Made by a program: the position numbers and the translations under genes. A stretch of 64,000 nucleotides of DNA from Mycobacterium sp. Aquia_216. GTDB taxonomy: Bacteria; Actinomycetota; Actinomycetes; Mycobacteriales; Mycobacteriaceae. Numbering within the stretch: the stretch's first letter is position 1; each line of letters opens with the position of its first letter. Shown here one piece after another: positions 41,801 to 42,188 of this stretch. Location of the stretch: assembly GCF_026723865.1 (NCBI RefSeq), contig NZ_CP113529.1, positions 1,612,001 through 1,676,000 of the forward strand, given 5' to 3'. The notes under the pieces were generated by a model, which did not search any database, was not told the origin of the DNA, and saw nothing but the letters and a program-made list of their open reading frames with translations.

Positions 41801-42188
41801 TTTCCGAGTCCCCAACAAGAGAGTCTTCGACCATGGCAGTCCCGTCGATGTGCATGCCGAACGCCGGATCCATGAGGCGCTGCAAGAGGACGGCCACGAC
41901 ATAGACCTCGACCTGCTCGCGGGGACCATGCGAGCCTGCGGCTTCTGCGCCGGCGCCTTGGAATTCGACGACGAGCGGTCGCGCGGACCATTCTGGCAGA
42001 CAAATGCGTCGAGCTACCGCCTCGACGGCGATCGGATCATCAACGACAACGTCAACGGATCCATCGGCAGCTATGTCACGCGGACGCGGGACGGCAAGAT
42101 CACCACCGAATACAACACTGACAGTGACTCAGAACCCGACGAGGACAAGAAGAAGCCCGGCCCTAAAAAACCCAACAAGCGCAAGTAG
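16881..42188 (+). CDS. giant multi-domain ESX effector (8,435 residues)
   Basis: This single uninterrupted frame of 8,435 codons starts at an ATG with GAGG upstream. Order of parts: WXG100-type secretion domain (1-320); disordered linker; TcdA/TcdB-type glycosyltransferase (about 1030-1300); papain-fold toxin domain (1580-1735); ADP-ribosyltransferase (1905-2085); unrecognised domain (2154-2348); Fic domain (2530-2835); beta-rich repeat region (3108-4835); zinc metallopeptidase (4985-5340); second papain-like domain (5525-5715); unrecognised helical domain (to 6185); third papain-like domain (6600-6775); second ADP-ribosyltransferase (6830-6995); paired helical modules (7077-7510); basic nuclear-targeting-like region with AT-hook (7560-7745); HTH-like repeats (7751-8140); deaminase (8145-8400). 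Linkers are Ser/Pro/Glu/Asp-rich. No signal peptide or immunity gene is seen. It is probably exported by the adjacent ESX machine. Individual domain calls vary in strength; delivery and targets are inferred. Confidence 0.9.
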   Translation: MGIEIPAGLQWVSYLAGEAWPKGDETAMFQLGDDWINSSQQMSALVPKLEQVQSQTLSAVSGQTASAVAAQFQSLLSGDSSIQNLADQMSSLGSLARQTGTEIQYTKLQILSSLAIAAAEIAYALASVEWTFGASLAWIPPIEAITMATVRALVTALVRRIVTFLAETLTKKGLQQLAKEAAVTARKLAPEMAKGAAIGAGISVVQDVAIQEWQIKHGFRDGGIDLGQTFEIALGAVVGGVVSPLVHTAIGAALGESTDIASKLVKGATTHFGTGVVGNVAGGVATGGGMDAADIFGGAGGGAISGGISGGTEHPHGGGHGDDDESTSGKGGPADINGGPHDDDIKVPPADEASDPSQGRNLSSTADSAEESDDSARPSAPSPNGANDHRLSDEESVAPPPSTPPETGAQAPPPETAPADDQAFGSGSAAPSTLPNGVVFSDNMSGATGDAQHSSAPQPEPGQEHSTQQPASSNSADGAKPPPTSTGPAVPTGQQTAAARGSHSGTTISHEPATTSSSSGAPEGRPSARPSGADATEGTSRATPTEKPGAASAGASAPGRSSLSKPRVVVQTADSPVAQPILSHADISVSEMSSPSDRGPTPSQAGRDNEPISAGDLPGDGLASTATVESGGPPTGRSVPDIATDHNTELSTTVAPAPVTTTPSSHDAIPLSDNESHADSNDQSVGPEHVSDGPERTTQPDAPELADDRQTPQPTPSETSSASGPVARPDGDGALRGVAPESDPARRSAAPASKSDVEASASHPVSEAAEDASRLAPPEQPNRSSGTASAGPPESDSKAEAVVRNADSTAARSANRKETPSSERDGSKRPTSGSGAGHEQSSTHPVPPRSRLRGLPSDDAPASDRSHSGGNGDERSASHDSTDTSTPPLRLRGGAGGSQFKQALNDYARRLFGPQTHTDSKELVDGLKGKAERVRSDRAAHSHPHSRDDFGPDPFGLRDPSPTPRDLVGVKLAEVPAQTLGAHIHRMDMARIENDLIPTDLGIWSELAPSDGRWFPDRDYFGPTDPLPERLEMPKVFHSIWLGGPVTDGRKTTDLVRRNLERLSNVAQREDIRVVLWTDVPRADFDRPGSDAARMRSWARRHNISLLSPDEIFHGEEPMTLAAEYRLENAKGTAAGYTAASDILRLEILDRFGGIYTDHDNRVRRIDGMRNLLGAPGFALHSHGGRSLNNSALLAARGHPFIKRYLEKIKVNYRLAQDQLHPDVHGRVDNNAEAHHKTYVVQNRFAIRRRSVIERTGPFNFEDLAASMRLPNAGIPRIHSDQLEIGSAHTWLSTKPLRFTPEQTPKVLEHAVSGLIWDLRNRRGDLNLAAVAPLIEGLPDPKAGWEAVVDFMRSVPELRDQVRTVTYAYLRPKSNIPLIGDRLRIRQLDLPDSVMKTFGLPTRGSVIGMKGTWRRAAFSAHIDSGEWGPAARAVLSGNDEHISFQDPPDTDSDGDSTFGIRERRRSGTVTHPVPQADPSRPTPGALHGIPVSADATSTADQLDVQKHGTEAKSVPSPNSDRNRADDSGQLDSAITPDLSADSHERDAADRELQGVEPDQPVPGRPLPEPPDDRPLLAAIPHSDTTINDVRTWIADVNNDGDQRVPPTGDRLLNCGAATMVVFDRLSGTPSFARAHIAELTPDDLGAATGLALVPNTPHGIGERLVNEGKGAHTVVAIRYAEGQQHSFNVFFDGMNVYALDGQHGTVKSWPPNLDRQNNPVAHWFVGTPFHGDRSLFDLPEATSNSTDSTGSARRNGAAESSDITRSVLHADSPDPGPSQHGGASGEAGLHGDHGQGAQPQPADPRPLRRSRPRPASGQSSDSSMSSFGGEPVSRFGPDHVNELDRDPLAADDAAGAAHSEDSPQSVDVAEPTHARIFDEHGDPIIPAAALPGTTSIERPAFGADRPNAQVDPAVRIDDISGVPPSRANPQAHIHFRTDDNLLFRDDSRRPGRIFENGFRPRRPNNTNLSQMINDVPSAFVSTTRDPLHNHLGQSRSGARVYRYLVDAPGGVDINATFGGGEHGGEHEAEVAFPGGIRTENIVGAQEVIGAANPIDRVFGRPISLRLGEFVRNPRFDPAASNAHFPSQDPSTAPEPHPEPPQRSSVHGLGESPAPVDPNAPRQPDDAPAHTDASADATAEHVGPVRDTLPTGIDLDHEYGPLVEPKRVKPEEAASDGTPRLNPVFYQLSDLPPRVLLSHSDARWHYTVDAVGGIRIGSEELGTLLSDEELTEHYRTYHGGPPESDEQLQNFRNLLHGQGHPTIAVEFDDTGAVTNTRPRSRVSGEIGWNAEAQQWEVNDKSGRYMSEKVRVPLPDQEDMQRWVDNVAARLSAHLGEPVRAKLLKHADAPAQAQPVAGPDGPAPALHGERPGDVPTIERTAPPIDPPSEHPPVDTAPTHAPHDDVLAPAQPPEHGRPDDDPVAPGADADATDAPSSLLPPRSQMWGLPSDDAGADEANDDTGSQVAEVAPQHAPLAAGEETTQPHGSSGRSSASGEHSVRDTNSHNGSDGSRESSETDYGAEPESRFDYGVGDDASIDSFIETTYANDGVRTWLQSIGGNDWPDVAQDRPVVLSDVLPEQDRWRMYLDSGDHAAALEQNPDNPGSLYDTDESPGFQADMEFAYLSVLDDRDVLQQRIDWGEYQRMHTLVTGHARDADTDQDFRITGTDLGRGMDHYVGTHRVAPDLLSERIGSQPLVREGRLRDVPLLQRMDVIVTLARDDDHDLQLTTAYRADRVPAMVDAVFDQYRQDLAAARSEQERLRAIGRVVRTLHVMHPFNEGNGRLNVYLLLPRLLQANGFRPVITPSMAHLFSGGFSLDHIAAALRWGQDRDLSSGLDDMGESAPWQLAGDARGWFPALPDSEPSSDSSSDSSSGGGSVSRPRPPRSVLGGLPPADEPTHDDPARTVETTGVQPNSADQSRAEPPPSGGRSAQGAGPARSVLGGSPSEDAAPTAANDDPTVAEGHRGVAQHPPVDESATRTNQPADSVPVPPDSATHLTRGRRAGEPSPATSTPAKLDEAPPPQVPDYQAGSVVPEKQPPPVHLRVDTGQGEPEASRPAEPVATAPDVPGDVNKPAESAIGPPKSDTPKPDDAPPPPADPDPGKRLPARIGDSLVLGGTDVLERFSSDDEGLRHIEGEVRRLGGDGAWTANREQIAAMFSDDGLRPEVPGILRGGRAPRLVIELGFGRTLAIELRLDGASEHSELHFKEDVEKYEFEHTSDATSTTGSVDERRTVVYGAIQGNITHPQVTETAALIGSREHTRALTEQRADRQISGGQTAEPGTRFHGKIRAVISHTLSHTPGGVHDHELDYRTQVVVPTRDVDDHGGDDESEARDTVGPLPGPSAQHAAPGEPPRVRSTRALSGSDVVTNLWLMPDDASPAEHEPAQTSHDGGTVPASSGPRPQNIAEFLASEPMRDAFKKAYGKLADRAIKESQNWLTVEQLQAAIHGATNKQPLFLNFEGIPGGYLAIHAFLEPLGTPSKVGAPDAGTEHADLPPMLRPTGKTKETEFHFGTETDTSRVRQDAVTWSAQLPLPGRLRGQGGNDHGEVEGGVDGTATRGQTQNETQSRQFRVRNTLKNPAPGQGWHGQARLRFEMHAPGAVSPAEGDVPFKGGVHETRARFDVLMEQYETQPTEDYSGKEVWAPPQRIWGDGPPTERNSVAKSPWWRPGTKFRTVVGTRDGGQPRPAFRPEPAPVPRGADSTAPLRGLGSMDRVTNLDLSGFHGMLDSMGHRAFGSDWKSVRPGVSSRYHLNRVRAAVPAMTQHSPLMETHLSGPGSKTKFALTADIERLTFRRVIKTLSSPSAELTQGAAVTTERSRQLSEQGAFGGRFGHIAGSTALGEVIVGGTRNLRDGERVRNQERVAVATKFDQPMAVFEGWLRLDGTMTGSKATVHESGLFPVEIAIPLTELQGSIEPSRWKSSLPPTFTRDVPTGFVDEPRPKPPRRTRNPLVHPGERRTSSSRPEARTRNISYVVDEEDRDNPEAFALSESPISDVTHHEWPAHRGTVDSGMSRTETMDSGPSRTETMDSRTPLIANRDATLDSGPSRTETMASGPSRTETMDSRTPLIANREATLDNAPTRHNTVDDADPGLTDIADGAAPERAVEPAREQLDWTPPHAGEQPRPPDHAFEEAWHPSDMLVGVDPASGLVEAIRHDLGPALGGSLDDAMTSLSNEFGPHVLLTRLTHESGQQWSHDIPVPGGRITVKVRPVRSGNRDDFHYVGSSKKFETDLSVESQSSTGRIHGDAVRRVVGGRLQVPVPHGSVSAQVTHTTSPRGNEEITGRADQGVGPLSNVDFPNLTGEVEYRIPVRVRTVEEHDLFRQPIRFDISYEQHVSGRRGTGLPPEPEPVRLSGVFSYPKRTSTSGEPVTQRIMVDQTVVKIRPHIVPDGPAPDGDQRTPGEDLVATHVLDSMTPQGVVVFGAKWPAVRAELADHVKTMAIQRGLGDYSRGHEDTIHLKSVRGGTVVLTGRVASMNRADSKSTTEFYSGGQQSLSAGVSNPKTSNWQGYIQAQVDVLPSGDAVNVSALGRISGATGRETIDTRTKNSATGTLFRKKVDTLTHVGTAIIRADMHSPGGLFGIGGVPAQRSGTAHIDFVTHESPTDKQEHPFYAPRDGIIPGSDGPAPHEDPDLPPRGLSRDTIVRGITDGADFRARTLESLHALTIPNVDHHVHTYLNDTVLASKIGAMTRVEHGSEGIELLRQGSVRITGRAEVRNLDFTEIEHKGGNAYVINDVSQSRLNQPMKSRERGIRGLLGPHARFDGIQGTLLAGGGANERRRSGAISSQAARLSANAKFARSYAVFDGTTRIILTAHHAGVDHELPPVDVHGPILIPETETRPVDPPPPPPPVEPPPPPPAERTPPAEPGPAAEPNAPVEPGPSVEPPTPSPLDEAISQIAFGDRPDPHKRPARPSPEEPDPAEREEGSGGRAGSASRSISGSLLPPDHATVDRTAETAVPRAGDPHDDSDPPEPEDPAESEITSPNPSKLTAFQMIAPDLAHLVTRTLPSGHLGGREYRPFTEFPRTRNGELSEDAIRDYADLMRDHVNEAVTDLVERAGVTVEGVDDKELAALLQRNPNIRTRYPELSTYLERTDHGMQADSKTDLNMHETHQHEDVQVHFHSSDGDRTANSRRELVLRGLTTLRAGGYALPRTLNVDLPRYQRTLFVHRVADSRGTPEIEISAAPVSALIGARDGAAFAAPDRMVVTPLTAVPGELSDSRPGHAHSVFEQMHETGFGAVLHEMMHWLHFQQRPTRFVDLMWTSLRPTEGRGVDDVSSYALKNPHEFVAEYGLGRLLGRTYDDPDLANRLEQLYENLGGPLPASREAFSAQPPELNEGQLAHLVDAVRRTPGFSAITRDEVRTAERALPPFDRWRDLATRAELIAPGLVPRTWDDFAARAPESAHRILGRVMQVLNREGITGVEDQLKRTYSSLTPQQRGGSERRVELALYHNFRESLGGHEPATGSDVLLTPSPEAEGRSEQRPHDQPDDRSVASPPRVEGPAHSAAPSPAEPTHPARDVSPAAHRPRGAKVATPDDLERVVDRIAGPDRVVPGDDPHTDPAACTVLLAETVEALYPDRSAATPATGRTLDDSVLRGRPVDRLLGGAEPMPVSSWEDVAAQLHDVAGETGRSTALVLVRHANGVGHALGAHRFADGRIAYFDLHASPGHRVFVDRPPRVSLARASMIVLDDAGNEVQPQVAGHASIVDALIDPAGDPRYGRGGVEAEFHGGYLDYPEHLVDPDSVTPVADLEEHVPWLAKNDRYGLKVVLDVGTFDLTPNDGVAMGGTAHDRVDIDTQPILEFVTERPLAELRKDPPTNTTAALTVAQRALTRLDGLARSTGPAQYGAYSLAEILPESEGWTPHPNAAEITFVPVWVGDSATTATHHTKGVPLGAVAQFMRGIGERIWDPQARDLHRDGAAFAASVVENFRNASGQVFDDGGAHSAEPRPPGPAELRDLEGAMWLTYTHVAGLAVATTAEYKGKAFSAVAMRQSLRTLRGELSPRAQDFLHDNADLIRLTFESHFLTRVRDFSARYVNARNLAHDRHADSPRYHTAPPRLGEDEQVRPLQAVRYARLPETHGRHTLTVGDYLDTMLLHDPEVIVNQNEAFGVRTHFDDLDRARVGERGLLLLELRNDGQRLITPDQLSVQYHELTTIVRDAVQTAEPGTIATLSRRFARMISGPRDAPHGDAEPQSQGRPAAEPPSEDTVDARLGAAADPGAATLSRPAAGSARAQLSRLGITDRPPQSRAETGRSRGRLPGGSRRPDDAGMSNPMDMESALAELESLPPGQDPSSAAVQWIAAVQRGDVVPSAEQAERLMRQGVFVPSRVPHAPGHSNAEAGPSRQRGDAAGGPLDLPVEQGIDALDRDGRISSAPDLPPPYDGQDPDARPQADFDWDDPANMGPGDDNEPPPQYREIVPTPYQREPDAFTTMVNRVRDRLVQAGLELPDDVANHVVSAYRELPAGLRDRYTRGVSRSAIEEELYYRVRDRLQPRPTARPGLLSRLRRQPAPPPAAGTPEHAPSVGGATGDDSPQPRRPAQTEDRPTAVVGTDGADDDAEGSRRAGTLRRFGRAVSRPWDLARSRFGAAPVEPVGPLLPSRHTPESLAQRYPWLAEVNPQRDSQLATTNCVMSAIGFVISEREGASFEVPQTDRLPGSDLVNFHRQSLGLDDNEHQASLIPDFDSAAHALAEAGTGAMALIAVGGEDAEINHVYVAVVDDLGVSFLDPQRGTLAVDPAGASALAMLPLTPGVGLPHGGRLLTDGEISGHTNKTDTPATGRAMPPESSSSGDDAMSARSASETIDELRDGDRNVPELNIDGSGMASHTRLPSAQLDPTVDQHHITGLADGLSVQFRTDSGRLFRDDTRDPREIFETGFEPLDPTNTNLTSFGLGRPAAFVSTTREPELNHLGPPTEARPSVFRYHIYAPGGIDINATLPHHQDVHEREIVFPGGIRRENILGAESVLAGGTEPLRVGQFVRNPNFDPSAPNRHLPTDSEEEAEPPDLSDDDLTPTNTPRARPLPLPLPLAPESPDPALPVTNQVADLVHSVAVSDRSRSLGQSRGVSEQDLRSAEAEGLPMGVTTPFDDWRRFEMADPDRARAVLDATTAKLGEDPTDEDVEWVQRAYQGLSDTEGRLDTQALAQVLFNRMKTGQSYPAGKGGARGGRADPQLEAILQNLEQQAAAHDGLSAGEAAALVVQLEDFRSMSERQFHRLSALGAVVPDRLRPASHGASVGGRPSRLGGVNASNSTGLPIARVVDSGVVRSATLYAGSTRDAPNEDVPAVERRDKGKQRAGLPPKADAAHRLPTTEPPRRGASPDKQADDAVPQGKEKGKASPGTGGLSRGASGEFREPGGSHEGVSTPFDDWRGFEVTDPQRAREVLADAAARLDPAGAGDGREWVQRAYRELPDYQRRLNSRALAEVLFHRVKTGQSYPGGKGGARDGHNAHLEGALRFVEEQARGQNALSADHAAALAMTFEDVDSISEGQFRRVTALGFPVPERVRVAATRGHAEAGPSQLPGSPGLPIARSVDPHEETESELSDLPDSDQDSDGVEDDSPEPPPGDKGKQRAWGPSKRPRVISSEGESSDGEQAGKGKQPAGQPSKRQKVVVPDSDYSDGEGDPETTDSDAPPRTQPDAGKGKQPAGRPRVPGPARRFSGAAGPSRHSADVDPNVLSRQPSPDTTELSELSSLSAMSGVEEERGHAEQQAGSAKRIRDDHAETPRRRGRPPKRPKTESGAGGSLTPSHGERFDRVSRAAHVRRLLAALTAELKKPEKERQTAADIAREYLSGNPSRGTLESTSAWMRATGWKDGSKNRLRSLSRMEDYSEHREAIQGMLRSLGLHGATLPEPEKPSMTAENLVKALQFLIEKKKSKTKRGEGVRDEMAAKAGVKRTDLQNWVNASGALRRPPRELAKLHGYAEHRNELREAFTDLGDRSTANNLPDPGAPTGRVAMTADHLADALAEAVASPRETLQAIADRAGISAGVLRLFIASGSWELRADVPQLVRLENYAQRWESIVASLHALGQHEQADALPPRAVTAAEFVRTFDSAVRDGGVRVADAIRRMRENPDLSARDAAVAAGVPWEAFSIAVDAGGAIRSQTRVESQLQDVQPHVQRGLLETLSRLDRLARGELIDGSPAARMTRVTVPGAAYAPSRLFLVERNAAEGERGPRGANQVTRLYAQNPNLVRGPRSYADDRPRQLLRWVSTVLGERFPDGTEVQSYYHAPNRTIYVSSNNVVVNDRIRQLLNGSGLRDLVESRRTGGQSSRETRHWRKLRRTLSGSSRRDEDATVDEILRAIEQKRFRVPNKRVFDHGSPVDVHAERRIHEALQEDGHDIDLDLLAGTMRACGFCAGALEFDDERSRGPFWQTNASSYRLDGDRIINDNVNGSIGSYVTRTRDGKITTEYNTDSDSEPDEDKKKPGPKKPNKRK
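19968..20780 (+). other. domain: TcdA/TcdB-like glycosyltransferase
   Basis: Residues about 1030-1300. FHSIWLGG (1037-1044) matches the HFVWIGG nucleotide-sugar motif of large clostridial glucosylating toxins. S1141-D1142-I-L-R1145 and GGIYTDHD match the ASDILR...GGVYLDVD block, with the DXD metal site at D1158-H1159-D1160. In clostridial toxins this GT-A fold glucosylates host Rho/Ras GTPases. The sugar and target here are unknown. Confidence 0.87.
21618..22085 (+). other. domain: papain-fold toxin (Tox-PL type), first copy
   Basis: Residues about 1580-1735. The Cys-His-Asp order of the Tox-PL family is visible: C1614 in LLNCGAA, H1685 in QQHSFNV, and D1700 in ALDGQHG. The family includes bacterial effectors that act as proteases or glutamine deamidases. 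Which activity applies here cannot be decided from sequence. Confidence 0.8.
22593..23135 (+). other. domain: ADP-ribosyltransferase, first copy
   Basis: Residues about 1905-2085. All three R-S-E motif parts are present: R1944 in LFRDDSR, the STT strand at S1981-T1982-T1983 in FVSTTR, and E2027-A-E2029 before VAFPGGI. The fold class includes cholera/pertussis-type and pierisin/Scabin-type toxins, which modify proteins or DNA bases. It is a paralogue of the domain at 37368-37865. Confidence 0.87.
23340..23924 (+). other. domain: unrecognised folded domain between ART and Fic
   Basis: Residues about 2154-2348 lie between disordered linkers and look folded. Features are HYTVDAVGGIRIGSEE, a conserved-looking RVSGEIGWN followed by WEVNDKSGRYM, and a C-terminal helix (VDNVAARLSAHLG). 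I do not recognise the family. The context suggests another effector domain. Confidence 0.5.
24468..25385 (+). other. domain: Fic (AMPylation-type) domain
   Basis: Residues about 2530-2835. The Fic core HPFNEGNGR is at 2773-2781, matching HxFx(D/E)GNGR exactly, within a helical domain. The final Arg of the longer HPFxxGNGRxxR pattern is replaced. Fic enzymes transfer AMP or other nucleotide moieties to Ser/Thr/Tyr hydroxyls of target proteins, often host GTPases. Confidence 0.88.
26202..31385 (+). other. domain region: very long beta-rich repeats
   Basis: Residues about 3108-4835 (1,728 residues) form the largest ordered part of the protein. Several related blocks begin with a helical segment and are followed by alternating polar/hydrophobic strands. 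Examples start near LDSMGHRAFGSDW, MTSLSNEFGPHVLL, and KWPAVRAELADHVKTMA. The pattern resembles amphipathic beta-strands rather than an enzyme. A structural, receptor-binding or translocation role is possible; none is demonstrated. Confidence 0.55.
28941..29106 (+). repeat. 102-bp near-duplicate in giant gene
   Basis: A block starting TCCCGTACGGAGACGATGGA at 28941 recurs at 29043, a period of 102 bp (34 residues, SRTETMDSRTPLIANR and following). Shorter extra copies of the SRTETMDS unit flank it. It lies in a linker inside the beta-rich region. Confidence 0.85.
31833..32900 (+). other. domain: zinc metallopeptidase-like
   Basis: Residues about 4985-5340. The zincin motif HEMMH is at 5240-5244, followed by W-L-H, and a likely downstream ligand region NPHEFVAE is at 5281-5288. 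The preceding helices resemble toxin metallopeptidase domains. A target cannot be inferred; self-cleavage or host-protein cleavage are both possible. Confidence 0.72.
33453..34025 (+). other. domain: papain-like cysteine enzyme, second copy
   Basis: Residues about 5525-5715. C5563 in PAACTVL, H5645 in GVGHALGAH and D5661 in YFDLHA fit a Cys-His-Asp triad in papain-fold order. The sequence is distinct from the copies at 21618 and 36678. Protease and deamidase activity are both possible. Confidence 0.65.
34026..35435 (+). other. domain: unrecognised, mixed then helical
   Basis: Residues about 5716-6185 follow the second papain-like domain without a disordered break. The start includes YGLKVVLDVGTFDL and the remainder is long helices (VVENFRNASGQVF, LRTLRGELSPRAQDFL). 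I do not recognise a family. It may be one unit with the preceding cysteine domain. Confidence 0.45.
36678..37205 (+). other. domain: papain-fold toxin, third copy
   Basis: Residues about 6600-6775. C6630 in TTNCVMSAIGF, H6712 in INHVYVAVVDD and D6727 in FLDPQRG follow the same Cys-His-Asp order as the first copy. It lies just before the second ADP-ribosyltransferase, as the first papain copy lies before the first, which suggests duplication of a two-domain block. Confidence 0.72.
37368..37865 (+). other. domain: ADP-ribosyltransferase, second copy
   Basis: Residues about 6830-6995. R6863 in LFRDDTR, the STT strand at 6900-6902 in FVSTTR, and E6945-R-E6947 before IVFPGGI are all present. The similarity to the first copy extends through APGGIDINAT and FVRNP, so the two are paralogues. 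Confidence 0.87.
38109..39410 (+). repeat. two copies of a ~150-residue helical module
   Basis: Residues about 7077-7227 and 7357-7510 share PFDDWR, WVQRAY, a KTGQSYP(A/G)GKGGAR loop, and a C-terminal helix with (Q/R)FxRxxALG. A shorter, diverged relative (SAYRELPAGLRDRY) occurs near residues 6430-6494. Both full copies are likely folded helical domains of unknown role. Confidence 0.75.
39558..40115 (+). other. region: nuclear-localisation-like clusters and AT-hook
   Basis: Residues about 7560-7745 alternate acidic Ser/Asp/Glu tracts with basic clusters. KRPRV is at 7577-7581 and KRQKV at 7606-7610, both like monopartite nuclear localisation signals. An AT-hook core RGRP is at 7727-7730 in the basic run RRRGRPPKRPK. 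KR followed about ten residues later by RRRGR also fits a bipartite signal. Such features are typical of eukaryotic nuclear proteins and rare in bacterial ones. Confidence 0.7.
40131..41300 (+). other. region: four HTH-like repeats
   Basis: Units begin near residues 7751, 7857, 7956 and 8042; the last three start with (M/V)TAE or MTAD. Each has a helix-turn-helix-like core such as DEMAAKAGVKRTDLQNWV, IADRAGISAGVLRLFI or DAAVAAGVPWEAFSIAV, followed by one or two helices. DNA binding is a reasonable inference given the adjacent AT-hook and deaminase; it is not shown. Confidence 0.6.
41313..42080 (+). other. domain: C-terminal nucleic-acid deaminase-type toxin
   Basis: Residues about 8145-8400. 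The zinc-dependent deaminase signature is complete: H8325-A8326-E8327 in VHAERRI and C8353-x-x-C8356 in RACGFCAGAL, after a strand pair (YYHAPNRTIYVSSNN). Most relatives have Pro before the first Cys; here it is Ala. Toxins of this superfamily deaminate cytosine or adenine in nucleic acids. The tail ends in a Lys-rich cluster (KKKPGPKKPNKRK). Confidence 0.8.
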
